Below, one piece after another: positions 1 to 9,019 of a DNA stretch of 55,061 bases; the first letter of the stretch is position 1; the number at the start of each line of letters is the position of its first letter. A program made the position numbers and the translations under genes. The stretch comes from a virus. Below the pieces are notes generated by a model. The model was not told the DNA's origin and searched no databases. It worked only from the letters and a program-made list of their open reading frames with translations. The stretch spans positions 1 through 55,061 of IMG/VR virus record IMGVR_UViG_3300021420_000042; one strand, 5' to 3'.

Positions 1-282
1 ATCTATACCCAGACACCTGGTCAGACCCAGGAGCAAACCGACGATACCAAAGACCGGTTTGAAAAATCCGCAAAAGATCAACTCGACCGCGTCACGGTCG
101 ATATGCCCGGCGATGTCAATATCAATCCGGTCGGCCAGTTGACGTTGTCCGGCACGCAAACCGTATTCGACACCACCTATTCGATCAAAACGGTGGTGTG
201 GCGCTACTCGGTCGAGGAAGGTTTTCGTATGACGGTGACGGCACAGAATCCGCCAGTGGCTGATGAGTTGGGCGCGGGCTAA
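1..282 (+). CDS. Baseplate hub / late control protein D, C-terminal part
   Basis: The frame is open from the left edge and ends at TAA 280-282, giving the last 93 residues of a protein that begins outside the window. The tail contains a Val-Asp-Met-Pro-Gly stretch, a short beta-rich region and the ending DELGAG. This fits the C-terminus of gpD/gp27-like baseplate hub proteins, which form the central ring that carries the spike. The main support is position: the gpV-type spike gene starts two bases later, and D followed by V is the usual P2/Mu-like order. The N-terminal domains cannot be seen, so the family call rests largely on context. Confidence 0.6.
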   Translation: MYTQTPGQTQEQTDDTKDRFEKSAKDQLDRVTVDMPGDVNINPVGQLTLSGTQTVFDTTYSIKTVVWRYSVEEGFRMTVTAQNPPVADELGAG

Positions 283-284
283 TC

Positions 285-1223
285 ATGTTTGAACAATTCA
301 TGTCGGTGATCAGGCGCGAGATCGAGCGCTCGATGCGCAAGGTGCATAAGGCGACGCGCGTCGGTTTGGTGTCGAGCTACGACAAGGTCAATCACGCCGT
401 CAAGGTCCGGATACAGCCGGAAGGCACCGAGACCGGTTGGATTCCGCTGACTGGCGTCGCGGTCGGAAACCAGTTCGGAATCATGTCGGCGCCGTTTCCG
501 ATGGACCAGGTCGAGGTGCATTTTCACGAAGGCCAGATGATGGTCGGCCGCATCGGCACGCGGTTTTTTTCCAAGGAGGATGCACCGCCGCAGATCGATC
601 CTGGCGAACATCTCATCATCCATCAAAGCGGCGCATCGACCTATTTCAAGGCTGACGGCACCGTTATTATCGGTGGCGCGTCTACCAACAAGACCGGTAA
701 ACAGGGCGGCGGCACGTCCGGCAATCTCACGACGGGCCAATCCACAGGTGCGGCAGACCAGACGCCGCCGATGAAGCAAACGCCGCAGCCGAACGCGCAA
801 CAGACCATCACGCTCAAGCCGGACGGCACCATGGTGATCAGCGTGCCGAACAACGACATGAACGTCACGGTCGGGCCGCCGCAGGCCCAGCCGTGGAGCG
901 GCGGCGGTGGTAAGCCAACCCCGGCATCGACAAGTTACAATCTGACCAGCGATCATCAAGTCAATATCACGGCGACCAACAAGGACGTGACCGTTACCGC
1001 GGGCAAGACCAAGGTCAACGTCGCGGCCAACCAGGGCATCAACCTTTCGTCATCGCAGGGCGATATCAATATTCTGGCGTCGTCCGGCAACATCAATCTG
1101 CCGGTGCCTGGCGGCAAAGTCGTGATCGCCAACGGCACCAAAAAGGTCGCCATGTTGGGCACCGTCGATACTGGCGGCTACATGGATATCGCCGCGTTGG
1201 CCGCACAGGCGTTAGTACAATGA
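285..1223 (+). CDS. Baseplate assembly protein V (spike)
   Basis: 312 residues. The N-terminus (MFEQFMSVIRREIER) and the following OB-fold-like segment, including VGLVSSYDKVNHAVKVRI and GWIPLTGVAVG, match the phage baseplate assembly protein V family. A Gly/Thr/Asn-rich beta-repeat region follows from about residue 105 to the end (for example DGTMVISVPN and GDINILASSGNINL), as in triple-stranded beta-helix spikes that pierce the outer membrane. It is longer than P2 gpV because of this C-terminal repeat. It starts two bases after the hub gene, and its TGA overlaps the next ATG. The contractile-tail assignment of the phage depends largely on this gene and J and W. Confidence 0.85.
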   Translation: MFEQFMSVIRREIERSMRKVHKATRVGLVSSYDKVNHAVKVRIQPEGTETGWIPLTGVAVGNQFGIMSAPFPMDQVEVHFHEGQMMVGRIGTRFFSKEDAPPQIDPGEHLIIHQSGASTYFKADGTVIIGGASTNKTGKQGGGTSGNLTTGQSTGAADQTPPMKQTPQPNAQQTITLKPDGTMVISVPNNDMNVTVGPPQAQPWSGGGGKPTPASTSYNLTSDHQVNITATNKDVTVTAGKTKVNVAANQGINLSSSQGDINILASSGNINLPVPGGKVVIANGTKKVAMLGTVDTGGYMDIAALAAQALVQ

Positions 1224-2095
1224 GCGACCTGAAATTTTTCATCGGCGTCAACGACGGCATCATGGCGGTCTACAACGTTGCGATGCCAATCACGATTGGC
1301 GGCGCGCTGAGCGGTCTGCAATATGTGATCTATAACGACGGCAAAGGCGAGATCGAAGCGGCGACCGGCGTTGGGATTCGCACCACGTTCGCCGATCCGT
1401 CGCCGTATCAGACCTATCTTAACAGTTGGCTTACTGCCGCAGCCGCAGCCGCGCCGGCCCTGACCCTGGCGCAGGCGCAGCAAATCAAGACAGAAATGGT
1501 CAAGGCGATTTTCGATGCCAAGCGGCAAAGCGCGCTGGCCTATACGGTTTCGGCTGGTGCCTATAGCTGGGATTGTTCCGATCAGGCCATCATCGCGCTT
1601 AACACCGCCTTTGCGGTGGCGATGCAAGGCGGCGTGACCACAGCGTTGTCAGATTTGATCACTGCCATCGATGCGGCATTGACCTTGTTGAACAGCAATT
1701 GCTTGGGCAACGATCTTGGTCTTGGCCTGGCCATCACGGTGTTATCCGCTGCGGTGTCAGCAGGCACTGTCGTGTTGGATGCCGGCAGCATTGTCCTTCC
1801 TGCCAACGTACCAGCCGCGAACCAGGCCGCCGCTGGCTTGGAAGGCAATATCGTTCGCAACAGCGCGCCATCTCTTGGCGCGGCGGACGCCGTGCCGGTA
1901 GCGATGTCGTGGACTCCGATCGGGCATGCCATCGTGTCTCTGACATCGATCGACGCCTCTGGCTTAATGTCCGCCATTGCGACGCGCCGCGCCGCGGCGC
2001 TCTTGGCCGAACAGACTCTGATCGCCAATATCGCTGCGCTGACGACGGTGGCGCAAGTTGTCGCGTTCGACGTAACGGCCGGCTGGCCGTTCTGA
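1220..2095 (+). CDS. Tail/baseplate-associated protein, DUF4376-like
   Basis: 291 residues, beginning at an ATG that overlaps the V stop (ATGA), so it is probably translationally coupled. I do not recognise the whole protein. Two Ala-rich helical segments, near residues 85-150 and 245-291, resemble the DUF4376-type module seen at the ends of phage tail-fibre and baseplate proteins: a helix with Lys-Arg, a short beta element, then a helix ending in a Trp-Pro-Phe tail. The first 60 residues look like a beta-rich accessory domain. Its place between V and W suggests a structural or chaperone role in the baseplate. Confidence 0.5.
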   Translation: MSDLKFFIGVNDGIMAVYNVAMPITIGGALSGLQYVIYNDGKGEIEAATGVGIRTTFADPSPYQTYLNSWLTAAAAAAPALTLAQAQQIKTEMVKAIFDAKRQSALAYTVSAGAYSWDCSDQAIIALNTAFAVAMQGGVTTALSDLITAIDAALTLLNSNCLGNDLGLGLAITVLSAAVSAGTVVLDAGSIVLPANVPAANQAAAGLEGNIVRNSAPSLGAADAVPVAMSWTPIGHAIVSLTSIDASGLMSAIATRRAAALLAEQTLIANIAALTTVAQVVAFDVTAGWPF

Positions 2096-2107
2096 TTTTT
2101 TCAATCG

Positions 2108-2197
2108 ATTGGTGTAGCCGTCCCGCCGCGATCTACCTTTTACAAATTCATTCAGTGTTTTTTCGACACCGCATGTTTTGCACGTTTTAGTCGTCAT
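2108..2197 (-). pseudogene. Remnant of HNH/zinc-finger homing-endonuclease-type gene
   Basis: On the opposite strand of the gap between two baseplate genes, an ATG at 2197 opens a frame reading MTTKTCKTCGVEKTLNEF then a GRSRRDGYTN stretch. This is the N-terminal zinc-knuckle signature of many phage HNH-type proteins (CxxCG..K.l.eF....DGY). The second CxxC pair and everything after it are missing. The frame then runs into the antisense of the upstream structural gene and is meaningless. The segment is AT- and Lys-rich, unlike its GC-rich neighbours, which supports a decayed insertion. It could still be expressed as a very short peptide. Confidence 0.55.
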
Positions 2198-2223
2198 TTC
2201 ATATACTTATCAGGCAATCGCTC

Positions 2224-2616
2224 ATGGCGCAAGACTTACAGCAATGGTGGGGCCAGGACCTGGCCTTGTCGCCATCCGGCGACCTCGCCACCGCCTATGG
2301 CTTGAACAAAGACAACCAGCGCATTTTTCGCAGGCTTTGCACCAACGGCTCACTGACCGGTGGGCGGGTCGGAGAATATCTGTTTCATCCAACATATGGC
2401 GGAAGCGCGCCTTGGTATGTCGGGCGCACCACCGATGAATTGCTGCTTGAGGGCATTGTGCGGTCGCAAATGTATTTGGAGGCTTCGGTCTTGCACGATC
2501 CGGAGCCTGACATCACGGCCACGCTGCATCCTGACGGCTCGTTCCAGGCGGTGATCAAATACACCAATGCTGCCGGTTTGGCGGTGCCGCCGTTGCTGTT
2601 GGAACTGACGGTTTAA
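2224..2616 (+). CDS. Baseplate protein, GpW/gp25 family
   Basis: 130 residues. The early segment DLALSPSGDLATAYG followed by NQRIFRRLCT and YLFHPTYGG matches the gp25/GpW family of contractile-tail wedge proteins, whose core is 'DL....G.l....G......l...L.T..G...y.P.YG'. These proteins sit in the baseplate wedge and nucleate sheath assembly together with the J protein, whose gene follows directly. There is no strong Shine-Dalgarno before the ATG. The 128-bp gap upstream holds a zinc-finger gene remnant, so an older overlap with the preceding gene may have been disrupted. Confidence 0.8.
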   Translation: MAQDLQQWWGQDLALSPSGDLATAYGLNKDNQRIFRRLCTNGSLTGGRVGEYLFHPTYGGSAPWYVGRTTDELLLEGIVRSQMYLEASVLHDPEPDITATLHPDGSFQAVIKYTNAAGLAVPPLLLELTV

Positions 2617-2659
2617 CTTTTCATTTTCATTTTAATTTTCTGTTTGGGGATTATTCGCA

Positions 2660-3826
2660 ATGGCATTGCCGTCTGCCCCATTTACCAAAACATTTGCGCA
2701 GATCGTCGCCGACTTCACCGCGCAGGCGCAAGCTTCATCCAACGTGCCGCTGGATTTTTCCGAAGGATCGATTTTTCTGGCGCTTGGTGAGGCGGTTGGC
2801 GGCAACGTCGATTGGCTGCAAAAGCTCTATCTGTTCGCGCTCTTGGTCGAGCGCTTGCAGACCAGTCAGGGTCCATGGGTCGATAGCTGGACCGCCGATT
2901 TCATGCCGGTTGTGCCCGGCACCAATTCGCCGCGACTGCCGGCCAGTCCGGCAGCCGGCATGGTGACATTCTCGCGCTTCGCGCCGCAGAGCCAGGTTGT
3001 TGTGCCGGTCGGCGCCCTGGTCGCGTCCTTCGATGGCAGCAAGGTTTATCAGGTCCATGTCGATCTGACCAACAGCGCCTATTCGGCCACCATCATTCCT
3101 GGCGGCGGTTACATTCTCCTTGCCGGCCAAAGCTCCCTCAATGTCGCCGTGACTGCGCTGACACCGGGATCGGGCGGCAATGTTCTGCCCAACACCATCA
3201 CGCTCATTCAATCGTCAATGGTCGGCATCGATGCTGTGACCAATCCGGCGCCTTTCGTCGTTGGACTTGATCCGGAAAGCGACGCGGCACTCAAGGCACG
3301 ATTCAAGCTGTTCATTCTGTCGTTGCGTGCCGGCACCGAAGGCGCGATCGGCTTTGCCATCACCTCGCTGCAACAGGGCCTGCAATACGTCATTCATGAA
3401 AACGTCGATCCGAACGGCGCCATCGATTACGGCGCGGTGACTGTGTACGTCGATGACGGGTCCGGCAATCCGCCTGCCACGACCGTGTCGTTGGCCAATG
3501 TTGCGGTCAACAACATTCGCGCTGCCGGCGTGCGGCCGGCCGTACTGGCCGCCACCACGTTGCTCGCCAACGTTTCGTTGAGCATTGCGATTGCTGCCGG
3601 CTATCAGCAACCGGCCGTGATCGCGGCCGTGCAGAATGCGGTCGGCGCCTATCTTGATGATCTCGGTCTGGAAACGTTGCTGCCATATACTATGATCGAG
3701 AATGTCGCCTATCAGGCATCGGCAGGTGTGACCAATGTCACATCCGTTCTGGTCAACGGCGGCACCGCCGATCTGACCCCAGGCATGGGGATTACCATCA
3801 AGGCCGGCATTCTGGCCGTGGCGTGA
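2660..3826 (+). CDS. Baseplate J-like wedge protein
   Basis: 388 residues. The typical J/gp6 features are visible: an N-terminal helical part ending with DSWTADFMPVVP, a beta-rich centre with the GSGGNVLPNTI motif, then a PESDAALKARF stretch followed by a region that ends in the GITIKAG tail. J proteins form the main body of the wedge in contractile tails, between W and the tail-fibre-binding protein I. The gene follows W after a 43-bp AT-rich spacer. Length and motif order are normal for the family, so this is one of the firmest calls in the tail block. Confidence 0.88.
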   Translation: MALPSAPFTKTFAQIVADFTAQAQASSNVPLDFSEGSIFLALGEAVGGNVDWLQKLYLFALLVERLQTSQGPWVDSWTADFMPVVPGTNSPRLPASPAAGMVTFSRFAPQSQVVVPVGALVASFDGSKVYQVHVDLTNSAYSATIIPGGGYILLAGQSSLNVAVTALTPGSGGNVLPNTITLIQSSMVGIDAVTNPAPFVVGLDPESDAALKARFKLFILSLRAGTEGAIGFAITSLQQGLQYVIHENVDPNGAIDYGAVTVYVDDGSGNPPATTVSLANVAVNNIRAAGVRPAVLAATTLLANVSLSIAIAAGYQQPAVIAAVQNAVGAYLDDLGLETLLPYTMIENVAYQASAGVTNVTSVLVNGGTADLTPGMGITIKAGILAVA

Positions 3827-3836
3827 GGGCAGCGCT

Positions 3837-5738
3837 ATGGCAACCGGCGACCAGATCGATTTCAAGCACCGCATCGCGCATCTGATTCCACCGTCGTGGT
3901 TTCATGGCGGTCAGGTGCCGGTGCGCGATCTATTGACCATGGCTGCCGGTAAGAATCTTGGCGACATTTATGCTCTTGAACAATATGTGTTGTTGCAGAC
4001 CCGCATCGCCAGTTCAAGCGGCGTTTGGCTCGATCGCATCGCCTATGATTTTTGCGGCCCGCGCTTGCCGCGTCGCAACAATGAGCCTGATGGCGCCTAT
4101 CGCATTCGCATCATCGCCGAGATTTTTCGCCCGCGCCAGACCAGGGCCGGCATCATCAAGGCGCTGACTGATCTGACCGGCAAGGTGCCGGAGCTTTATG
4201 AACTGTGGAATCCAGGCGACTGCGGCGCCTATGCGTCCGTTATCGATCAGCCGGCGCCAACGACCTGGAATCCGGCCGACAATGGCGGCGCCATTTTATC
4301 CAACGGCAATCTGACCGCAACCGGTCAGGCGAATACCTACACAACGGTGCGCTCGACCACGTCGCATGCGACCGGCAAGTGCTACGCCGAGTTGGTGTTC
4401 GGTGCAGGCGGCGGTGTCGTGGTCACTGGCTTGACCGATATCACCACAGTGCTTTCCAATTATCTTGGAGCGTCCGGCGTCGGAGCCGGGGTACAGCCCA
4501 ATCAGCCGGTGATATTGCACTCCGTCATGACGCTGCCAAGTGGCGGCAGCGACGGGTTCGGCACGCCGTCATTCGTCAATGGCGATGTCTTGCAGATCGC
4601 CGTCGATTTCGGCGCCGGCAAGATTTGGTTTGGCAAGAACGGAACGTGGGCCAACTCCGGCAATCCGGCAACCGGCGCCAATCCGACTGCCAGCTTCACG
4701 GCGCCGTTGTCGTTGTATCTTGCCGTTTCGGTCTACTTTTCCGGTGACGTTGTTACGCTGCGCACCCTGGCCTCGCAGATAACCTACACCGTGCCGACAG
4801 GATTTGTGACCTGGGATCAGGTCACGCCGTTGGCTGTGACGACGCCGATCACGTCGTTCGCCTACGACTGCGCCGGCATGTACGGCGACTTGACGCTGCG
4901 CAACCAGATTTTCATCACCGCGTTGCGCGCCGATGCCGCGACGGTTAACGGTGTCAGCGGCTACGGCAGCGTTGGCGGCGGCTACGATGTTGGCGCGCTC
5001 GAATACATCCAAGATGTTTGGGTCACCGCCCTGATCACCGATGCCGACATGTACGCGACCGTCGCGGCAACTGTCGCCGCTGGCATGACGGGATGGACAG
5101 CCATCGCTGACGTATTCAATCCGCCGCCAGTCATCACCGCACCGGTCGCGCCGCCGACCACCTGGAACGTGGCCGATGCCGGTCCGTTTATCGCGTTGTC
5201 CAATAATAATTTGACGGCAACATGCGCGCCTGGTGCGCCGTCCGGTTGGAATACGGTGCGCTCGACCACTTTTCGCGGTGCCGGCAAGCTCTATGCCGAG
5301 ATGCAGGTGGTGCGGACGAACGGTAGCATAAGCGGCCCGTTAGGCGGGTTTGCCAACATGTCGTTGCCGGTCACGGATTATATTTCACACAGCAGTGGCG
5401 CCGGTACGGCCATCACGACAAGCAACCCTACCGTTTTTGACGTTGCTATGACGACGGTCAACGGCCCGACCGGGTTTGGCACGCCGTCGTTTGTGGTCGG
5501 CGACATCATGAATTTCGCCATCGATTTCAGCCTTGGTTATATCTGGTTTGGCAAGAACGGCACCTGGGATGCATCTGGCAATCCCGCAACCGGTGCCAAT
5601 CCAAACGTGTCGTTTACGCTGGGACGAATGTTGTACCTTGCTATGTCTGGCGGGTTTCTAAGCCATGCGTTGGCGCTGCGCACCACGGCAGCACAATTCA
5701 CCAACACGGTGCCGGCCGGATTTTCGCCCTGGTACTAA
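3837..5738 (+). CDS. Tail protein I-like with inserted and appended SPRY domains
   Basis: 633 residues. Residues 1-133 and about 327-435 read as one helical tail protein resembling gpI-type wedge or fibre-attachment proteins: ALEQYVLLQTRIA, then YDCAGMYGDLTLRNQ. Between them (about 141-326) and at the C-terminus (about 441-633) lie two copies of a beta-sandwich module with the B30.2/SPRY signature, a Gly-Asp near the middle followed by IAVDFGAGKIWFGKNGTW. Both copies carry the NPATGAN motif and match at DNA level around 4626-4700 and 5551-5625, so the module was duplicated. SPRY-like domains in tail proteins are likely glycan or receptor binders. A terminator follows. Confidence 0.7.
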   Translation: MATGDQIDFKHRIAHLIPPSWFHGGQVPVRDLLTMAAGKNLGDIYALEQYVLLQTRIASSSGVWLDRIAYDFCGPRLPRRNNEPDGAYRIRIIAEIFRPRQTRAGIIKALTDLTGKVPELYELWNPGDCGAYASVIDQPAPTTWNPADNGGAILSNGNLTATGQANTYTTVRSTTSHATGKCYAELVFGAGGGVVVTGLTDITTVLSNYLGASGVGAGVQPNQPVILHSVMTLPSGGSDGFGTPSFVNGDVLQIAVDFGAGKIWFGKNGTWANSGNPATGANPTASFTAPLSLYLAVSVYFSGDVVTLRTLASQITYTVPTGFVTWDQVTPLAVTTPITSFAYDCAGMYGDLTLRNQIFITALRADAATVNGVSGYGSVGGGYDVGALEYIQDVWVTALITDADMYATVAATVAAGMTGWTAIADVFNPPPVITAPVAPPTTWNVADAGPFIALSNNNLTATCAPGAPSGWNTVRSTTFRGAGKLYAEMQVVRTNGSISGPLGGFANMSLPVTDYISHSSGAGTAITTSNPTVFDVAMTTVNGPTGFGTPSFVVGDIMNFAIDFSLGYIWFGKNGTWDASGNPATGANPNVSFTLGRMLYLAMSGGFLSHALALRTTAAQFTNTVPAGFSPWY

Positions 5739-5766
5739 AAACCATTTTCCTGACTCCAACAGATCG

Positions 5767-5789
5767 AGCCGCGCGTCGCGCGGCTTTTT
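5767..5789 (+). terminator. Rho-independent terminator after tail protein I
   Basis: AGCCGCGC (5767-5774), a 3-base loop, GCGCGGCT (5778-5785), then a T run. The perfect 8-bp GC stem with a T tract lies between the I-like gene and the tail-fibre gene, so part of baseplate transcription may end here or be reduced before the fibre. Confidence 0.8.
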
Positions 5790-5809
5790 CATTTTGAGGA
5801 CCTTCCACA

Positions 5810-8101
5810 ATGGACCGTCAAACAATCTATTCCGGCCAATTGCCGCGCACCGTCGATCTGTTGCAGACCCAGCAGAACATGATGGTCGCTTTGGCCAAGT
5901 TGAGCCAGAGCGTGCTTGGCACGCCAACCATCGTTGACGGTTTTACTTGCACGCCGACCGCGCCAACGGCGACGATGAACGTCATTCTGACGCCCGGCAC
6001 GCTTTATCAATTGGAAAACCTGGAACAATCGGCATGGTCGTCGCTGCCGGCCATCACCTCGGCATCCATTATCAAGCAAGGCATCCAGCTTGCGCCGGTT
6101 ACTCTGACGCTGCCTGGCGCGCCGTCAACGATAGGCTACAGCCAGTTCTATTTGCTTGAGCTTGCCTATCAGGATTTGGACGGCGGATCGCTGGTGCTGC
6201 CGTACTACAATGCGGCCAATCCGCAGGCGAATTTCTCTGGACCGGCCAACGATGGTCTGGCGCAAAACACCATCCGCCAAGGCGCCGTCGCCTACCAACT
6301 AAAAGCTGGCGTTGCCGCGCCGACATCGACGGCGACCGTTCCGTCCGCCGATCCAGGCTATATCGGTGTGTTCGCCATTGAATTGAGCTACGGCCAAACC
6401 ACCATTACGTCCGGCAGCATCACCAATGTGATTGGTGCGATGCCGGCGCTCCCGACCGCCAATATGCCGTTCATTCCCGTGACTCTGCCGCAAGTGCCGG
6501 TGTCGAGCCAGGCTGGCCTTTGGACCTATGCGGCGGACACGTCTCTCGGCGCTCAGTTTGCGACCTCCGGGACGACATCCACGTCGAGCGCGGTTCTGTC
6601 TCTGTCTGCTGTCACCAACATCGTGGTTGGCATGAAGGCGTTCGATATTACGACGCCTGGTGCCATTGTGAGCGCTCAGACCGTGCTGTCGATCAACACT
6701 GGCGCCCATACCGTTACGCTCAGTGCCAACGTAGACGCTGCGGTTGGCAACGGCGACACGATTGCGTTCGCCACCAACCTGTTGGTGGCCAATCCGTTCT
6801 ATCCGCCGATCTCCACGCTGATCGTCGGCATGGCGCTGCGCGTCAAGCTTGCCCACGCCAACACTGGCCCGCTGACTCTCGATGTCGGAACCGGCGCCAA
6901 TCCGGTGGTGCGTGCCAATATGTCGGCCTGCGTTGGCGGCGATTTCCCTCTCAATGCCGTGCTTGATCTGGTCTGGGATGGCTCGCATTGGCAGGTCATG
7001 AATTATTTCGGCCCGCTTGGCGGCGGTAGCTCGATCACCAACAATTACTATTCTGGCGGCGGTATTCCGTATTGTGCTGATACTTCGGTAACAGCCAACC
7101 TGATTACGGCGCCGTTCAATCCCGCCATTACCACGCCAACGGCCGGCCTTGTCGTAGTGGTCAAGCTTGCTAATACGGTGACCGGTGCGACCACGATCAC
7201 GGTCAATGCGCTTGGTGCCGTTGCGGTTGTCAATCAGTTGCTGCAGCCCCTGACCGCAGGCGTGGCGGTTGCCGGCGAAATGCTGATCATGACTTACACC
7301 GGAACGGTCTGGCAAATTTTTGTGGCCGGACTCGGTGTGGTTATTTCACCGCCTGGTTTTGCCAGCTATGTCGATCTGATCGGTTCTGCGCCCGGCAACA
7401 CCAAGACGGCCAGTTGGACCGTAGGCGAACTGATCGCCGAAAATATTCTCGGCGGCACGGCGTACAAGGGCGCCAATCTGTCGCTGTCGTTCAACGGCGG
7501 CGGGACCGGCGCCAACGGTATGGACACTGGTGCGACGCCGATCAGTGCCGACGTGTCGGTGTATGCGATCTTCAATCCAGGCACAAGCACTTGGAGTACG
7601 TTGGGCTGTGCCGGCACCACCTCGAACGGCCGCGTTTATGCCGGCGCCAATATGCCGGCCGGTTATGTCGCGTCTTGTTTGATCTGGTCTGGCAAAGCCG
7701 ATGGCTCCGGCAATTTGGGGCAATTCGTTCAGTGCAACAGCAACATCGATATCGTACCTAACCAGATTTTCAACAACGTGACTGCTCCGCTTGTCGGTGG
7801 GCAATCGACGTATGCTGGCCAAGGCATTTCTGGTGCCGTGCCGGCCAACGCACGTTTTGCCAAAGGCTTGTTGGAAAATGATTTCGGTCCGTCAACCACG
7901 CCGACCGGCGTGAGTTCGGTGCCGACCGCCTATGCCAACCCGATGGGCACCGTGTTCGTTCCAACTGGTCTGGGGGCGCAATGGGGCAACAGCGGTTTTC
8001 TGTTTTTCATCGATCTTCGGCTCGCTACGGCGCAGACCGTTTATTGGATGGGGCCTCCCGGATCGGCAAATGCGATGTGGGTTTCCGGCTATCGCATCTG
8101 A
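5810..8101 (+). CDS. Tail fibre protein
   Basis: 763 residues, the largest structural gene seen here. The N-terminus (MDRQTIYSGQLPRTVDLLQTQ) resembles the attachment end of tail-fibre proteins that follow I. The rest is Gly/Thr/Ala-rich and beta-rich, with two similar segments around residues 330-400 and 420-510 (VGMALRVKLAHANTGPLTLDVG; VVVKLANTVTGATTITVNALG). This looks like a repeated shaft module. The C-terminal 150 residues are more varied, as expected for a receptor-binding tip. No chaperone gene follows; the endolysin comes next. The GAGG-type Shine-Dalgarno at 5796-5800 supports the start. Confidence 0.75.
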   Translation: MDRQTIYSGQLPRTVDLLQTQQNMMVALAKLSQSVLGTPTIVDGFTCTPTAPTATMNVILTPGTLYQLENLEQSAWSSLPAITSASIIKQGIQLAPVTLTLPGAPSTIGYSQFYLLELAYQDLDGGSLVLPYYNAANPQANFSGPANDGLAQNTIRQGAVAYQLKAGVAAPTSTATVPSADPGYIGVFAIELSYGQTTITSGSITNVIGAMPALPTANMPFIPVTLPQVPVSSQAGLWTYAADTSLGAQFATSGTTSTSSAVLSLSAVTNIVVGMKAFDITTPGAIVSAQTVLSINTGAHTVTLSANVDAAVGNGDTIAFATNLLVANPFYPPISTLIVGMALRVKLAHANTGPLTLDVGTGANPVVRANMSACVGGDFPLNAVLDLVWDGSHWQVMNYFGPLGGGSSITNNYYSGGGIPYCADTSVTANLITAPFNPAITTPTAGLVVVVKLANTVTGATTITVNALGAVAVVNQLLQPLTAGVAVAGEMLIMTYTGTVWQIFVAGLGVVISPPGFASYVDLIGSAPGNTKTASWTVGELIAENILGGTAYKGANLSLSFNGGGTGANGMDTGATPISADVSVYAIFNPGTSTWSTLGCAGTTSNGRVYAGANMPAGYVASCLIWSGKADGSGNLGQFVQCNSNIDIVPNQIFNNVTAPLVGGQSTYAGQGISGAVPANARFAKGLLENDFGPSTTPTGVSSVPTAYANPMGTVFVPTGLGAQWGNSGFLFFIDLRLATAQTVYWMGPPGSANAMWVSGYRI

Positions 8102-8128
8102 TTTTTTCAAAACATTTTGGAGGTCGCC

Positions 8129-8977
8129 ATGGCGGCATCAAGTTATGATGATTGCTTGTCGCGTTGCTTGGTCCATGAAGGTGGCTATTGCAACGACGCT
8201 GGTGATCCTGGCGGACCAACCAATTTTGGCATCACGATCGCTGATGCAAATCTGCACGCCGCCAAGTATGGCTGGATCAAAGGTCGCAAGGTCACCATCG
8301 CCGACATGAGGGCGATGCCGCTGTCGTTTGCCAAGCTGGTCTATCGTGGCGAATACTGGGACTCGTTGCGCTGCGATGACCTGCCGGCCGGCGTAGACGA
8401 TTCGGTGTTCGATTACGGTGTCAACTCCGGCATCGGACGCAGCGGTAAAGTGTTGCGCCGGCTGATCGGCATGCCGGACACGACATACATCGTGACCGAC
8501 GCGGAGATTGCCGCGATCAACAAGCGTGATCCGATCGCGCTGTTCAATGCCATCGATGCCGAGCGGCTGACGTTCCTGCGTTCGCTTGGCCGTATGCGAA
8601 AATTTCTGCCGGGCTGGACCACGCGCGTCAACGAGGTGCGATCGTTCTCGCTGCATCTGGCCAAGGTCGCGGCCAGCGTGCCGCCGCTGCATCCGCCGCT
8701 TACGCCGACCGCACCGAGCATCGATAGTCCGATGGCCAAGGGCGCCGTGCCATCTCCGGTGACACCGGTTCGGATCGGTACGTCCGGCGCTGCCGTTGTG
8801 GGCGCAGGCACGGTTCTGGCGCAGACCACCTCCCCTGAGATCGCACTTGCCGCTGCCCTGGTGGGCGGCGGCGCGGCGCTGGCGTGGGGCTTGTGGGCGC
8901 ATCGGCGATACCTTGCCACGTTCAACGAGCAACAGGAGCGTGCCGTGTCCGTTTTTGCCGTGGTGCCTCCGGTGTAA
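8129..8977 (+). CDS. Endolysin, glycosyl hydrolase 108 family, with C-terminal membrane segment
   Basis: 282 residues. The ATG at 8129 has GGAGG at 8119-8123; an in-frame TTG at 8117 overlaps that Shine-Dalgarno and is rejected as start. Residues 1-170 match the GH108/ZliS-type muramidases: LVHEGGYCNDAGDPGGPTNFG with catalytic Glu17, followed by the YRGEYWDSL and FDYGVNSG motifs and the peptidoglycan-binding region. A Pro-rich linker leads to a hydrophobic segment near residues 215-262 that ends in Arg/Tyr. This could anchor the enzyme in the membrane or act as a signal-arrest-release element. No separate holin is recognised nearby, so the segment may matter for lysis timing. Confidence 0.85.
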   Translation: MAASSYDDCLSRCLVHEGGYCNDAGDPGGPTNFGITIADANLHAAKYGWIKGRKVTIADMRAMPLSFAKLVYRGEYWDSLRCDDLPAGVDDSVFDYGVNSGIGRSGKVLRRLIGMPDTTYIVTDAEIAAINKRDPIALFNAIDAERLTFLRSLGRMRKFLPGWTTRVNEVRSFSLHLAKVAASVPPLHPPLTPTAPSIDSPMAKGAVPSPVTPVRIGTSGAAVVGAGTVLAQTTSPEIALAAALVGGGAALAWGLWAHRRYLATFNEQQERAVSVFAVVPPV

Positions 8978-9019
8978 ACCGCACAATCTTTTTATAACAA
9001 ACAAAAGCGGAGGTCCGCC

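Noticed and set aside
6299-7315. 338-residue minus-strand frame
   Set aside because: Antisense of the tail-fibre gene, no start signal and no recognisable motif.
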